This document shows positions 6,729-15,253 of a stretch of 23,623 nt of DNA, piece by piece. The notes beneath the pieces were generated by a model that saw nothing but the letters and a program-made list of their open reading frames with translations, was not told the origin of the DNA and did no database searches. The position numbers and the translations under genes are program-made. Source of the DNA: JAIBAI01 sp044238875 (GTDB taxonomy: Bacteria; Bacteroidota; Bacteroidia; M30B66); contig JBIICM010000015.1 of assembly GCA_044238875.1 (NCBI GenBank), positions 1-23,623 of the forward strand, given 5' to 3'. Within the stretch, counting starts at the first letter, position 1, and each line of letters begins with the position of its first letter.

Positions 6729-8936
6729 ATGTACAGGAATTATATTGGAGCCCTTTGCCTCCTGATTTGCTCTATGCAGCTCGCTGCGCAGAAAGCCAAA
6801 GACCTTTCTCTTCAGGAAATCTGGGGTAGCCCCTCCTTTCGGTCAAAATCAGTGCAGGGTATCAGACCGATGGGCGACGGTAATCACTACAGCACGCTGG
6901 CTTACGATATTGAAGGGGTAAAAATTCAAAAACATCCTTATCTGAATCCTGAACAGTTAACAGTGATTATAAATGCAGGAAAGATCGTGCTGCCAGATTC
7001 AAAAAAGCTGACTTTTGATGATTATGAATTCAGTGCCGATGAGTCGAAAATTCTCGTACCTACCGAATTTGAGCCGGTTTATCGCCATTCAGGAAAAAGT
7101 GCATTTGTAATCATTGATGTTGCCTCAGGCAAGGCCGAATACCTGAGTAAAGGCAAACAAATGCTTGCCGAATTCTCGCCTGACGGGCGTAAAATTGCTT
7201 TTGTACGAGACAATGACTTGTTTATCAGAGACCTCGATAACAATACAGAAAAAGCGGTAAGTACCGACGGTAAAATCAATGCCATTATCAACGGTAGCAC
7301 TGACTGGGTGTATGAGGAAGAATTTTCATTTACGAAAGCCTTTTTCTGGAGTCCTGATTCAAAAAAATTGGCCTGGTTTAAATTTGATGAGCGCGCGGTG
7401 AAGCAGTATTCAATGCCAAGCTATGGCAACCTTTATCCCGAGAATTACGCTTTTAAATACCCCAAAGCCGGCGAGGTAAATGCAACGGTTACCGCATGGA
7501 TATATGATCTTCAGCAATCGCGTGCCATTCAGGTTCAGTCGGGTGCCGATGCCAGTCAATATCTGGCGCGCGGCAAGTGGACCCATAACAGCAGCGCTTT
7601 TTGTATTACCCGTTTAAACAGGCATCAGAATCATCTTGAACTGCTGCTTGCCAATCCTGAAAACGGGAGCATTCGCCTGTTAATGGAAGAAAAGAGTCAG
7701 ACCTATATTGACGTGCACAACCACCTTACTTTTTTAAACGATGGCAAGCATTTTATCTGGGTCAGTGAGTTGGGCGGATATAATCAGATTTATCTCTACG
7801 GCATGGATGGCAAGAAGGTACGCCGGCTTACCGAATTCAATGCCGACGTTACCGACTTTTATGGCATAGATGAAAAAAAAGGACTTATCTATTACCAGAT
7901 GGCCTATCCGGCCCCCTGGGACAGAACCCTCCACGTAGCAAAACTCAGCGGAAAAGGGTCACGGCAACTGATTGAAGGCGCGGGTCATCAGCATGCGGAA
8001 TTCAGTACCGGATTTAATTACCTGATCGTTAATAAAACGGGCGCAGAAGAGCCACTCGTTTCAGCCCTTTACAGCGGTGACGGCAAGATGCTTCGGCCAC
8101 TCGAAGAGAATAAAGAGCTGAGGCAAAAACTATCGGAGTACCGACTTGGCAAACGTGAGTTTTTTAGTTTCAATCCCGACTATGGCCCTGCCCCAAAGCC
8201 TGCTGAATCATGGCAATTGAACGGCTGGATGATCAAACCTCCTGATTTTAACCCGGAAAAGAAATACCCGGTTTTTATGACAGTTTATGGCGGACCGGGA
8301 AATAATACCGTTGAAAATACCTGGGGTGGCGCCAATCATTTATGGTATCAGCTGCTGGCGCAGAAAGGCTATATCGTGGTTTCGGTTGATAACCGGGGAA
8401 CAGGAAACCGCGGAGAGGCCTTTAAGAAATGTACCTACCTGCAGCTTGGCAAACTGGAAACCGAAGATCAAATGGCTGCAGCCCGCTATCTTGCTGGTCT
8501 GCCATTTGTTGATCCAAACAGAATCGGCATTCAGGGCTGGAGTTTTGGTGGTTACATGGCGTCACTCTGCATAACAAAAGGCGCTGAACTTTTCAAAATG
8601 GCCATTGCAGTTGCACCTGTAACCAACTGGAGGTATTACGATTCAATCTATACGGAGCGCTTTATGAAAACGCCGGAAGAAAACGCTGCCGGTTATGATG
8701 ATAATTCACCCATTAACCATGTGGCGCGTTTAAAGGGCAAGTACCTGCTCATTCATGGAACTGCCGACGATAATGTTCATTTTCAGAATACGGTTGAAAT
8801 GACCAGTGCGCTGATCAAGGCCAATAAGCAATTTGATCTGTTCTTCTATCCCGACAAGAATCATGGTATTTACGGCGGAAATACAAGGCTTCACCTGTAC
8901 ACCATGATGACTGACTATATCCTCAAAAATTTATAG
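6729..8936 (+). CDS. Dipeptidyl-peptidase IV-like S9 serine peptidase
   Basis: Periplasmic serine exopeptidase that would remove dipeptides, typically X-Pro, from peptide N-termini. The 735 residues fit DPP-IV. Seen: a signal peptide (YIGALCLLICSMQLAAQ), an eight-bladed-propeller N-terminal domain carrying the double-Glu motif DWVYEEEF that holds the substrate amine, then an alpha/beta-hydrolase domain with nucleophile S605 in GWSFGGYMAS, Asp680/681 in IHGTADDNVHF and H712 in DKNHGIYGG, so the triad is complete. The ATG at 6729 is chosen because it starts the signal peptide directly and sits 15 bases after a promoter box. An upstream ATG in the same frame would run into the divergent gene. 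It works naturally with the M1 aminopeptidase downstream and the peptide transporter, but SOUL lies between and co-transcription is not shown. Confidence 0.94.
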   Translation: MYRNYIGALCLLICSMQLAAQKAKDLSLQEIWGSPSFRSKSVQGIRPMGDGNHYSTLAYDIEGVKIQKHPYLNPEQLTVIINAGKIVLPDSKKLTFDDYEFSADESKILVPTEFEPVYRHSGKSAFVIIDVASGKAEYLSKGKQMLAEFSPDGRKIAFVRDNDLFIRDLDNNTEKAVSTDGKINAIINGSTDWVYEEEFSFTKAFFWSPDSKKLAWFKFDERAVKQYSMPSYGNLYPENYAFKYPKAGEVNATVTAWIYDLQQSRAIQVQSGADASQYLARGKWTHNSSAFCITRLNRHQNHLELLLANPENGSIRLLMEEKSQTYIDVHNHLTFLNDGKHFIWVSELGGYNQIYLYGMDGKKVRRLTEFNADVTDFYGIDEKKGLIYYQMAYPAPWDRTLHVAKLSGKGSRQLIEGAGHQHAEFSTGFNYLIVNKTGAEEPLVSALYSGDGKMLRPLEENKELRQKLSEYRLGKREFFSFNPDYGPAPKPAESWQLNGWMIKPPDFNPEKKYPVFMTVYGGPGNNTVENTWGGANHLWYQLLAQKGYIVVSVDNRGTGNRGEAFKKCTYLQLGKLETEDQMAAARYLAGLPFVDPNRIGIQGWSFGGYMASLCITKGAELFKMAIAVAPVTNWRYYDSIYTERFMKTPEENAAGYDDNSPINHVARLKGKYLLIHGTADDNVHFQNTVEMTSALIKANKQFDLFFYPDKNHGIYGGNTRLHLYTMMTDYILKNL

Positions 8937-9098
8937 CCGAACCCACCAAACCGAAAGTGCGGCTCGCACCGCAGGGCATGAAAGATACGTTCAAGAAAAC
9001 TGGTTTCTTTTTACCCTAAACATCCAAACGTACTTGTTTTGAAAACAGGGCGGGGTACTTAAGCAGAACAAAACCTCCATTCGGTTGTTATTGTTACT
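8937..9098 (+). other. Intergenic region after the DPP-IV gene with weak hairpins
   Basis: 162 bases without an open frame. Two small hairpins are possible: TGCGG...CCGCA at 8958-8973, and AAGAAA...TTTCTT at 8993-9009 followed by T-rich sequence, which might act as a weak terminator for the DPP-IV gene. No exact -7 box for the SOUL gene was seen; the region near 9030 has only a TTGTTTTG-like near match. Confidence 0.3.
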
Positions 9099-9692
9099 AT
9101 GAAAATTTTTCTCATTAGTTTAGTCGTGCTGTCCGTATGCTTCATCCTGCTGCAATCCTACACCCTCATGTCGTCTGAAAGTACCGAACATCAAAAATAT
9201 ACCGTTGTAAAAGCTTTTGAAGACTTTGAAATACGGCACTACCCTGCGGCTGTTATAGCCACCATGCAGTCGTCGGCCAAAACTTACCAGGAATTGGCAG
9301 GCCCGGGTTTCAGAACACTTGCAGGTTACATTTTTGGAGGCAATTCATCCGGCCAGAAAATCGCAATGACAACCCCGGTTCAGATGGATTTTAGCGACTC
9401 AGCTTCAAGCATGAGTTTCGTAATGCCATCCGCCTATACCCAAAATGAACTTCCAAAGCCCAACGACCCCACAATTAAAATCAGCCAGACCAAAGCAGAA
9501 TATCTTGCTGCCATTCGGTTCGGAGGTTATGCCAACGATAAAACAATAAAAGAACATACAGAGAAACTGCAAAAGTTGCTCATGGAAAACAGATTGGTTA
9601 CCTGCGGTTCGTTTCGCCTATTGGGTTACAATCCACCCTATCAGGTAATTGGCCGAAGAAACGAAATTGTGGTGCCGGTGGTATGGCAATGA
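9099..9692 (+). CDS. SOUL family haem-binding-like protein
   Basis: A 197-residue protein with an N-terminal hydrophobic segment (IFLISLVVLSVCFILLQSY), either a signal peptide or a membrane anchor, followed by the SOUL domain. Family hallmarks seen: YTVVKAFEDFEIRHYPAA, the central FRTLAGYIFGGN, QKIAMTTPVQMD, MSFVMPSAYT, FGGYANDK and a C-terminal PPYQVIGRRNEIVVPV. Eukaryotic members bind haem or tetrapyrroles. The role of bacterial ones is not settled, and haem binding here is inferred. The N-terminal segment places the domain in the periplasm. The gene is separated by 87 bases from the M1 gene behind it on the same strand, and no link to peptide use is apparent. The ATG at 9099 is the first that keeps the hydrophobic segment. 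Confidence 0.9.
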   Translation: MKIFLISLVVLSVCFILLQSYTLMSSESTEHQKYTVVKAFEDFEIRHYPAAVIATMQSSAKTYQELAGPGFRTLAGYIFGGNSSGQKIAMTTPVQMDFSDSASSMSFVMPSAYTQNELPKPNDPTIKISQTKAEYLAAIRFGGYANDKTIKEHTEKLQKLLMENRLVTCGSFRLLGYNPPYQVIGRRNEIVVPVVWQ

Positions 9693-9727
9693 TGAGCTAA
9701 AAGCATTCCGACGCAGGGGAAAAAGCA

Positions 9728-9757
9728 TACTTTTACCAAACAAAACACTTTACTTTG
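9728..9757 (+). promoter_or_regulatory. Possible promoter boxes upstream of the M1 aminopeptidase
   Basis: Two near matches to the TAnnTTTG box lie here: TACTTTTA at 9728-9735 and TTACTTTG at 9750-9757, each with one mismatch. The second is followed by CAGGCAAAAATCG and would give a leader of about 15-17 bases to the ATG at 9780. Confidence 0.25.
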
Positions 9758-9779
9758 CAGGCAAAAATCGTCAGTTATC

Positions 9780-12191
9780 ATGCGCATTTTCCTCCTCCTG
9801 CAACTATTATTAGGCAGCTTTTTGCCGCTCCTCGCACAAAAGCAGGATAAAACCCTTACCTACCTCTATGATGAGACATCACAGCCCCCTGAAATGTTTT
9901 ATGACATTCAGCATCTTCGGGCAGAGATACTTCGCATAGAACCTTTAAAAAAGTATTTGGAGACCCGCTCGGTATACTCCTTCACCATGCTGCGCAACAG
10001 GCTTGATTCCATTGTGTTCAACATTCCAGAATGCAAAATCAGCAAGGTGTTGCTCAACGGCAAAACGGCCGATTACAAACAAAAAGGAAAGAAACTGATC
10101 ATCAGGTCGGGGAGCTTCAGCAAGGCAGGCAGTAAACATGAATTGCTGGTTGAGCTCAGCACCGAATGTCATGATGGCATGCCCTCATTTACCGGATGGG
10201 ACGATACGAGCGGCACCAAACGGAAGCAGATCTGGGGCTTTTCGCTATCAAATATTTTTGCTGACGGCGGTGTTAAACACGACCTGCTGACCACCGAACT
10301 GCTGGTAACATTCGATTCAAAATATGCAGTTTTTTCAAACGGACAAAGACAGCCTGTGAAGAAGAATGCCGACGGAACCAGCACACATCATTATAAACTT
10401 GACCGCGATCATTATTTTGGCCTGCTGGTGCTGGTGATCGGAGATTACCGTTTTGAGAAACGAAAATCAGAACGCGGTGTGCCGCTTGAAAACTGGTATT
10501 ATGCCGACCGGCCCGATGTTGAAGAACCAACCTATCGGTACCTGAACGATATGTTCAACTTTCTTGAAAAAGACATGGGCCTGCTTTATCCCTGGGAAAG
10601 CTATCGTCAGGCGCCTGTCATTGACTGTCCGTTTGGCGGTATGGAAACCACTACATCAACCGTTTTTAATGATGGCATGCAATGCAACGACCGGGAGTTT
10701 ACCGACCGGAATTATGTTAATGTGAATGCGCATGAACTTACACACCAGTGGTTTGGCAATTACAACTCGTACACCAACGGCCAGAATATCTGGACAAGTG
10801 AGAGCTTCGCCACCTATTTTGCGAAAAAGTTTGAACAACACCTCTACGGTGATGACAAATACCAGAAGATTCGCCATGACGAACGCAACAGTACACTTTC
10901 GGCTGCCAAAACCGATGATTACCCGGTAGGCTCTCAGAAGGGCTCTGTAGCAAGGTGGTATCCGAAAGGATCGCTCGTGATTGACATGCTGCGCTACGTG
11001 ATGGGTGAACAGGAGTTTAAAAACTTTATTGCCCACTACCTTAACAAGCACCGCTATGCCGTGGTTGAATGGAATGACCTGAAAGTGGCCATCCGCGAAA
11101 GTACCGGACAAACACTTGACTGGTTTTTCGACCAGTGGATACACCGCGGCGGTGAACCTTTGTATGAAATCAGCTGGCAGGAAAGAGAAACAAAAGAGGG
11201 AACAAGAAATACCGCATTGAACATCAGACAAGCCCATGAAACCAACGCTCTGATCGGCTATTTCAAAATGCCCGTAAATATCCATGTTTACTATCAGGAC
11301 GGAAGCATTGACTCAGTCAACACCTGGATCTCTGAAGCCTTTACCCGGATTGAAATACCGAATAAAGATAAAAAATCGGTTGCTTTTGTGCTGTTCGACC
11401 CCAACAGGAACATACTCAAGCAGGTGAAATTTGAAAGGAACAGGGATGAATTGTTCGCCCAGTTCAGCAGGGCCAAAAACATGATTGACCGGTATGATGC
11501 GCTCACCGAACTGCGCACAATTGCTATTGCCGACAAGCGTAGTCTGCTCTCGGAAGCGTTTGACAGTGAAAAATTTCATCTGATACGCAATGAAATCATC
11601 AGTCAGCTGGCGGCCGATAGTGCATCGTTGCCTTTATTGATCAAAGCTGCGGCAGATAAAGACCCGCTGGTTCGCAGGGCGCTTGTACAGCAAATCAAAA
11701 CTGTTCCGGCAACATTGAAACCGGCGCTCATCACGTTGCTCGACGACCGCTCTTATCAGGTTATACTGCTTACGCTCGAGCTGCTTTGTTATCATTTCCC
11801 GGCAGAGGCTTCCGGATTTCTCGAAAAAACAAATGCCATCCGCGGCAACCAGTTTGAAAATGTGCGTATCAAATGGCTCGAAATGTCGTGGGAATATCAG
11901 CGCGACAGCAGCGCCCTTGAACAATTGGTTAATTTTAGTAACATCAACCGCTACGACAATCCGGTTGTGGTGCAAGCAATCAATGCCCTGAAGCGGATCA
12001 ATCACCTTGATGCCCGACATCTTCAGCACCTGATCAGCGCGGCCACCTATTGGAGTGATCCGGTGAAACAACCGGCAAAAACTGCGCTTACCTTTTATGC
12101 CGAGCAAAACCGTTACCGCCGAATGATCAGGAATAGCATCCAGGCCTTACCTGCAAAACAGAAGGAGGCACTCAAAGAAATTGTACCCTGA
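9780..12191 (+). CDS. M1 family zinc aminopeptidase with C-terminal HEAT-like region
   Basis: Periplasmic metallo-aminopeptidase that would release N-terminal amino acids. The 803 residues start with a signal peptide (FLLLQLLLGSFLPLLAQ). The zinc site is complete: H318-E-L-T-H322 with W324-F-G-N and E341 (18 residues between), and Y394 in YPKGSLVIDMLR fits the catalytic Tyr. The exopeptidase motif, usually GAMEN, reads GGMET (286-290): the Glu that holds the free amine is kept as E289, with two substitutions. The metal-site Glu lies in TSESFATYFA rather than NEGFA. From about residue 560 onward, helical repeats with ADKDPLVRRALV-type units resemble HEAT repeats and take the place of the usual C-terminal domain. 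Likely partner of the DPP-IV upstream. An M1 relative with altered specificity is possible. Confidence 0.93.
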   Translation: MRIFLLLQLLLGSFLPLLAQKQDKTLTYLYDETSQPPEMFYDIQHLRAEILRIEPLKKYLETRSVYSFTMLRNRLDSIVFNIPECKISKVLLNGKTADYKQKGKKLIIRSGSFSKAGSKHELLVELSTECHDGMPSFTGWDDTSGTKRKQIWGFSLSNIFADGGVKHDLLTTELLVTFDSKYAVFSNGQRQPVKKNADGTSTHHYKLDRDHYFGLLVLVIGDYRFEKRKSERGVPLENWYYADRPDVEEPTYRYLNDMFNFLEKDMGLLYPWESYRQAPVIDCPFGGMETTTSTVFNDGMQCNDREFTDRNYVNVNAHELTHQWFGNYNSYTNGQNIWTSESFATYFAKKFEQHLYGDDKYQKIRHDERNSTLSAAKTDDYPVGSQKGSVARWYPKGSLVIDMLRYVMGEQEFKNFIAHYLNKHRYAVVEWNDLKVAIRESTGQTLDWFFDQWIHRGGEPLYEISWQERETKEGTRNTALNIRQAHETNALIGYFKMPVNIHVYYQDGSIDSVNTWISEAFTRIEIPNKDKKSVAFVLFDPNRNILKQVKFERNRDELFAQFSRAKNMIDRYDALTELRTIAIADKRSLLSEAFDSEKFHLIRNEIISQLAADSASLPLLIKAAADKDPLVRRALVQQIKTVPATLKPALITLLDDRSYQVILLTLELLCYHFPAEASGFLEKTNAIRGNQFENVRIKWLEMSWEYQRDSSALEQLVNFSNINRYDNPVVVQAINALKRINHLDARHLQHLISAATYWSDPVKQPAKTALTFYAEQNRYRRMIRNSIQALPAKQKEALKEIVP

Positions 12192-12214
12192 GAATGCCCC
12201 CTGTGATTTAATTA

Positions 12215-12239
12215 ACCTGAAGATGTTGAAACTTCAGGT
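12215..12239 (+). terminator. Hairpin after the M1 aminopeptidase gene
   Basis: Perfect 8-base stem ACCTGAAG / CTTCAGGT with a 9-base loop (12223-12231), 24 bases after the M1 stop codon. There is no run of T after it, so it is a possible RNA end-stabiliser or weak terminator rather than a classic intrinsic terminator. Confidence 0.4.
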
Positions 12240-12301
12240 ATTGCGTAGTTGAGGAGCCATTTTAGCAAGGTAATTTTACCCGTCTTTTTGCGTTTCACCT
12301 G

Positions 12302-15253
12302 ATGATGTTTCTTCGCTTTCTACTTACCGGTATGGTTTTGCTTACCGGCTTTGGGATCAACAAGCCCTCTGAAAAAATTAAAAAACCTGAAGATCCTCCG
12401 TTTTTGGGTATGGGTAAGGTATGGGTTGACAGTATCATGCAGGCCCTCAGTGCCGAGCAGCGAATCGCCCAGCTCTTTATGGTGGCAGCCTACTCAAACA
12501 AGGGCAAGGCGCATCAGGATGAAATTGGCAAACTTATCAGCCGATATCCTGTCGGAGGTTTGATATTCATGCAGGGTGGGCCGGTGAGGCAGGCAAGTCT
12601 CACCAATCAATACCAGCGCAGTGCAAAAGTGCCCCTGCTGATTGCCATTGATGGAGAATGGGGGCTTTCAATGCGGCTTGACTCCACTGTGGTTTATCCC
12701 AGGCAGATGATGCTCGGTGCAATAAAAAACGACAGTCTGATTTATCAGATGGGGGCTGATATAGCCCGGCAATGCAGGCGGATGGGCATTCACGTGAACT
12801 TTGCCCCTGTTGTTGATGTAAATAACAACCCGGCCAATCCCGTTATCAATTACCGCTCCTTCGGAGAAAACAAATACAACGTTGCCCGCAAGGGAATTGC
12901 CTACATGAAAGGGCTTCAGGATAACCGGATACTTGCCTCCGCCAAACATTTTCCCGGGCACGGAGATACAGATACCGATTCACATAAGGCGCTTCCGCTG
13001 ATCAGCCATAGCCGCGAGCGGCTTGATTCTCTTGAACTTTATCCTTTCAGACAATTAATCAGCAGCGGGGTGGGTAGTATCATGGTTGCGCATTTGCAGG
13101 TGCCTTCACTTGATGCCGGAGAACACATGCCAACAACCCTTTCAGAAAAAGTGGTTGGTAAACTGCTGAAAAAAGAAATGGGGTTCAAGGGGCTGGTCTT
13201 TACCGATGCCCTAAATATGAAAGGTGTTAGCGACCATTACAAACCCGGCGTTGTTGATGTGAAGGCGCTGCTTGCCGGCAATGATATTTTACTGTTCTCA
13301 GAAGATGTTCCCACAGCCATCGCCGAGATTAAAAAAGCCATTCAGACCGGAGAAATTTCTCAGGAGGAAGTAGATCTCAGATGTCGCCGCATGCTGGAAG
13401 CAAAATACTGGTGCGGTCTCCATAAGAAGCAGGTAGTTGATTTGAAAAATCTTCACCGCGACCTGAATCAGAAAAGTTCGGATTTATTGAAACGCCGACT
13501 TACCGAAGCTGCGCTCACGGTTGTTTCGAATAAAGACAGCATTTTACCACTGAAAAATCTTGAAAAGCGCAAAATAGCCTGTTTGGTGATTGGTGATGAT
13601 GTGCAATGTACTTTTGCTAAGACCCTTCAGCAATATGCACCGGTAAAGGCTTTTAGCGCAGATCGCGAGAAAATTGCTGAACAGGAAAACAACCTGATCA
13701 CTAAGCTGGCTGAATTCAATACCGTGATCATTGGGGTTATGAATCCCAAGCATCACATGTCGAAAAGTGCCGGCATCAATGCAGACATAGCCCGACTGGC
13801 TGAAAAACTATCGAAAAAATCAAATGTGATCCTTGATGTTTTCGCCAATCCCTATTGCCTGGTTAATTTGGGCAATGCTGATCCTCATGGTTTAATCGTA
13901 TCATACGAAGACACAGAGCATGCGCAGTCATTATCGGCACAACTTATTTTTGGTGGAATATCTGCCGGTGGAACGCTACCTGTTGGTGCGCATAAAAGAT
14001 ACCCCGCCGGAACGGGTCTGCTCACCGGCGAGGCCATCCGACTTAAATATACCTTGCCTGAAGAGGTTGGAATTGCATCTGAAAACCTTGGCCGGATTGA
14101 TTCGCTTGTAATGCTGGCCATCCGCAAAAGAGCTACCCCCGGTGCGCAGCTGCTGATCGCCAAAGATGGAAAAGTTTTTTATCAGAAATCTTACGGCTAT
14201 CATACCTATGACAATATCAGGCGGGTTGAAAACGCTGATTTGTACGACATAGCTTCGGTTACCAAAATTGCCGCTTCAACCTTGGCCATCATGGGTTTGA
14301 CTGACGAAGGCTATTTCAAGCTTGATCAGCCCTTGTCTGATTATTTACCAATGCTTAAATTCAGCAACAAACGCAACATCACTCTGCGCGAAATGCTCAC
14401 CCATCAGGCAGGGCTTCCTGCATGGATTCCATTTTACAACAAAACAATAAATACCGATAAAATAAGACAACGCTTCTATCAGGAAAATCAGAGCGACAGT
14501 TTTCCGATGCAGGTTGCGCGCAACCTTTTTATCAGAAAAGATTATCAGGATACCATGCTGCTGCAGATTGCCGATGTACCGCTCGGAAAAAAGGAATACA
14601 AATACAGTGATCTGGGCTACTATTTCATTAAAAAAATTATTGAAAACCACACCGGTCAATCGTATGACCATTACCTTGATCAGAAGTATTATCAGCCGCT
14701 CGGACTATCAAGGCTTTGCTACAAACCACTTGATCGCTTTAATCCTGATGAAATTGTACCAACCGAGTACGATCGCTTATATAGGAAACAACTTGTGCAT
14801 GGTTACGTGCATGACCAGGGTGCGGCGATGTGTGGCGGAGTTGGAGGTCATGCCGGACTTTTTTCAAATGCCAATGACCTCGCGGTACTCATGCAAATGT
14901 TTCTCAACAAAGGTGTGTATGGAGGTAAGCGATACCTTAACCAGGCCACCATTGAAGAGTTTACACGCTGCCAGAGTTGTATTGACGATAACCGCAGGGG
15001 TATCGGATTTGATAAACCCGAAATGAATTACTCCAGATCAGGTCCAACATGTAAGTGTATTGCGGCTGAAAGTTTCGGGCACACCGGATTTACCGGTACT
15101 ATTGCATGGGCTGATCCGGTAAAAAATGTAATTTACATTTTTCTTTCAAACAGGGTTTACCCCAGCGCAGACAACAAAAAAATAAATGAACTCGCCACCC
15201 GTATTCAGATTCAGGAAACCATCTACGACCTGCTTGCGGAAGCTGGTTCATAG
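12302..15253 (+). CDS. GH3 beta-N-acetylhexosaminidase fused to a serine beta-lactamase-like hydrolase
   Basis: A 983-residue exported two-enzyme protein. After a signal peptide (FLRFLLTGMVLLTGFG) comes a GH3 N-terminal barrel of NagZ type, with the loop K215-H-F-P-G-H-G to D226-S-H228 and the nucleophile D302 in FTDALNMKG. A GH3 C-terminal sandwich follows (about 390-570). From about 590 there is a class C beta-lactamase/PBP-like domain with S652-V-T-K655, Y768-S-D and H927-T-G. All active-site residues are present in both halves, so both may act. GH3 NagZ enzymes remove GlcNAc from muropeptides and glycans; the second half could be a D-Ala peptidase, esterase or amidase. Cell-wall turnover is the simplest reading. 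The fusion is, from memory, recurrent in Bacteroidota but poorly characterised. The next gene overlaps its end. Confidence 0.92.
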   Translation: MMFLRFLLTGMVLLTGFGINKPSEKIKKPEDPPFLGMGKVWVDSIMQALSAEQRIAQLFMVAAYSNKGKAHQDEIGKLISRYPVGGLIFMQGGPVRQASLTNQYQRSAKVPLLIAIDGEWGLSMRLDSTVVYPRQMMLGAIKNDSLIYQMGADIARQCRRMGIHVNFAPVVDVNNNPANPVINYRSFGENKYNVARKGIAYMKGLQDNRILASAKHFPGHGDTDTDSHKALPLISHSRERLDSLELYPFRQLISSGVGSIMVAHLQVPSLDAGEHMPTTLSEKVVGKLLKKEMGFKGLVFTDALNMKGVSDHYKPGVVDVKALLAGNDILLFSEDVPTAIAEIKKAIQTGEISQEEVDLRCRRMLEAKYWCGLHKKQVVDLKNLHRDLNQKSSDLLKRRLTEAALTVVSNKDSILPLKNLEKRKIACLVIGDDVQCTFAKTLQQYAPVKAFSADREKIAEQENNLITKLAEFNTVIIGVMNPKHHMSKSAGINADIARLAEKLSKKSNVILDVFANPYCLVNLGNADPHGLIVSYEDTEHAQSLSAQLIFGGISAGGTLPVGAHKRYPAGTGLLTGEAIRLKYTLPEEVGIASENLGRIDSLVMLAIRKRATPGAQLLIAKDGKVFYQKSYGYHTYDNIRRVENADLYDIASVTKIAASTLAIMGLTDEGYFKLDQPLSDYLPMLKFSNKRNITLREMLTHQAGLPAWIPFYNKTINTDKIRQRFYQENQSDSFPMQVARNLFIRKDYQDTMLLQIADVPLGKKEYKYSDLGYYFIKKIIENHTGQSYDHYLDQKYYQPLGLSRLCYKPLDRFNPDEIVPTEYDRLYRKQLVHGYVHDQGAAMCGGVGGHAGLFSNANDLAVLMQMFLNKGVYGGKRYLNQATIEEFTRCQSCIDDNRRGIGFDKPEMNYSRSGPTCKCIAAESFGHTGFTGTIAWADPVKNVIYIFLSNRVYPSADNKKINELATRIQIQETIYDLLAEAGS

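Noticed and set aside
6205..6765. A 186-codon plus-strand frame across the exported-protein gene
   Set aside because: It is antisense to a gene with signal peptide and beta-rich sequence, shows no family features, and crosses the divergent promoter region.
8958..9009. Small hairpins after the DPP-IV gene as a strong intrinsic terminator
   Set aside because: Stems are only five or six base pairs, and the one followed by T residues is A/T-only, so it is noted only as weak.
10656..11285. A 209-codon open frame on the minus strand inside the M1 aminopeptidase gene
   Set aside because: It lies wholly opposite the zinc-site region of a clear enzyme gene, has no recognisable domain, and its composition follows from the codons of the real gene.
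14514..15026. A 170-codon plus-strand frame in another phase within the serine-hydrolase domain
   Set aside because: It overlaps the YSD motif region of a clear enzyme, and its translation shows no domain or signal peptide.
15186..15253. Possible frameshift joining the GH3 fusion and the FG-GAP protein into one gene
   Set aside because: The fusion ends naturally after its beta-lactamase domain, and the next frame opens with its own signal peptide, so these are two genes.
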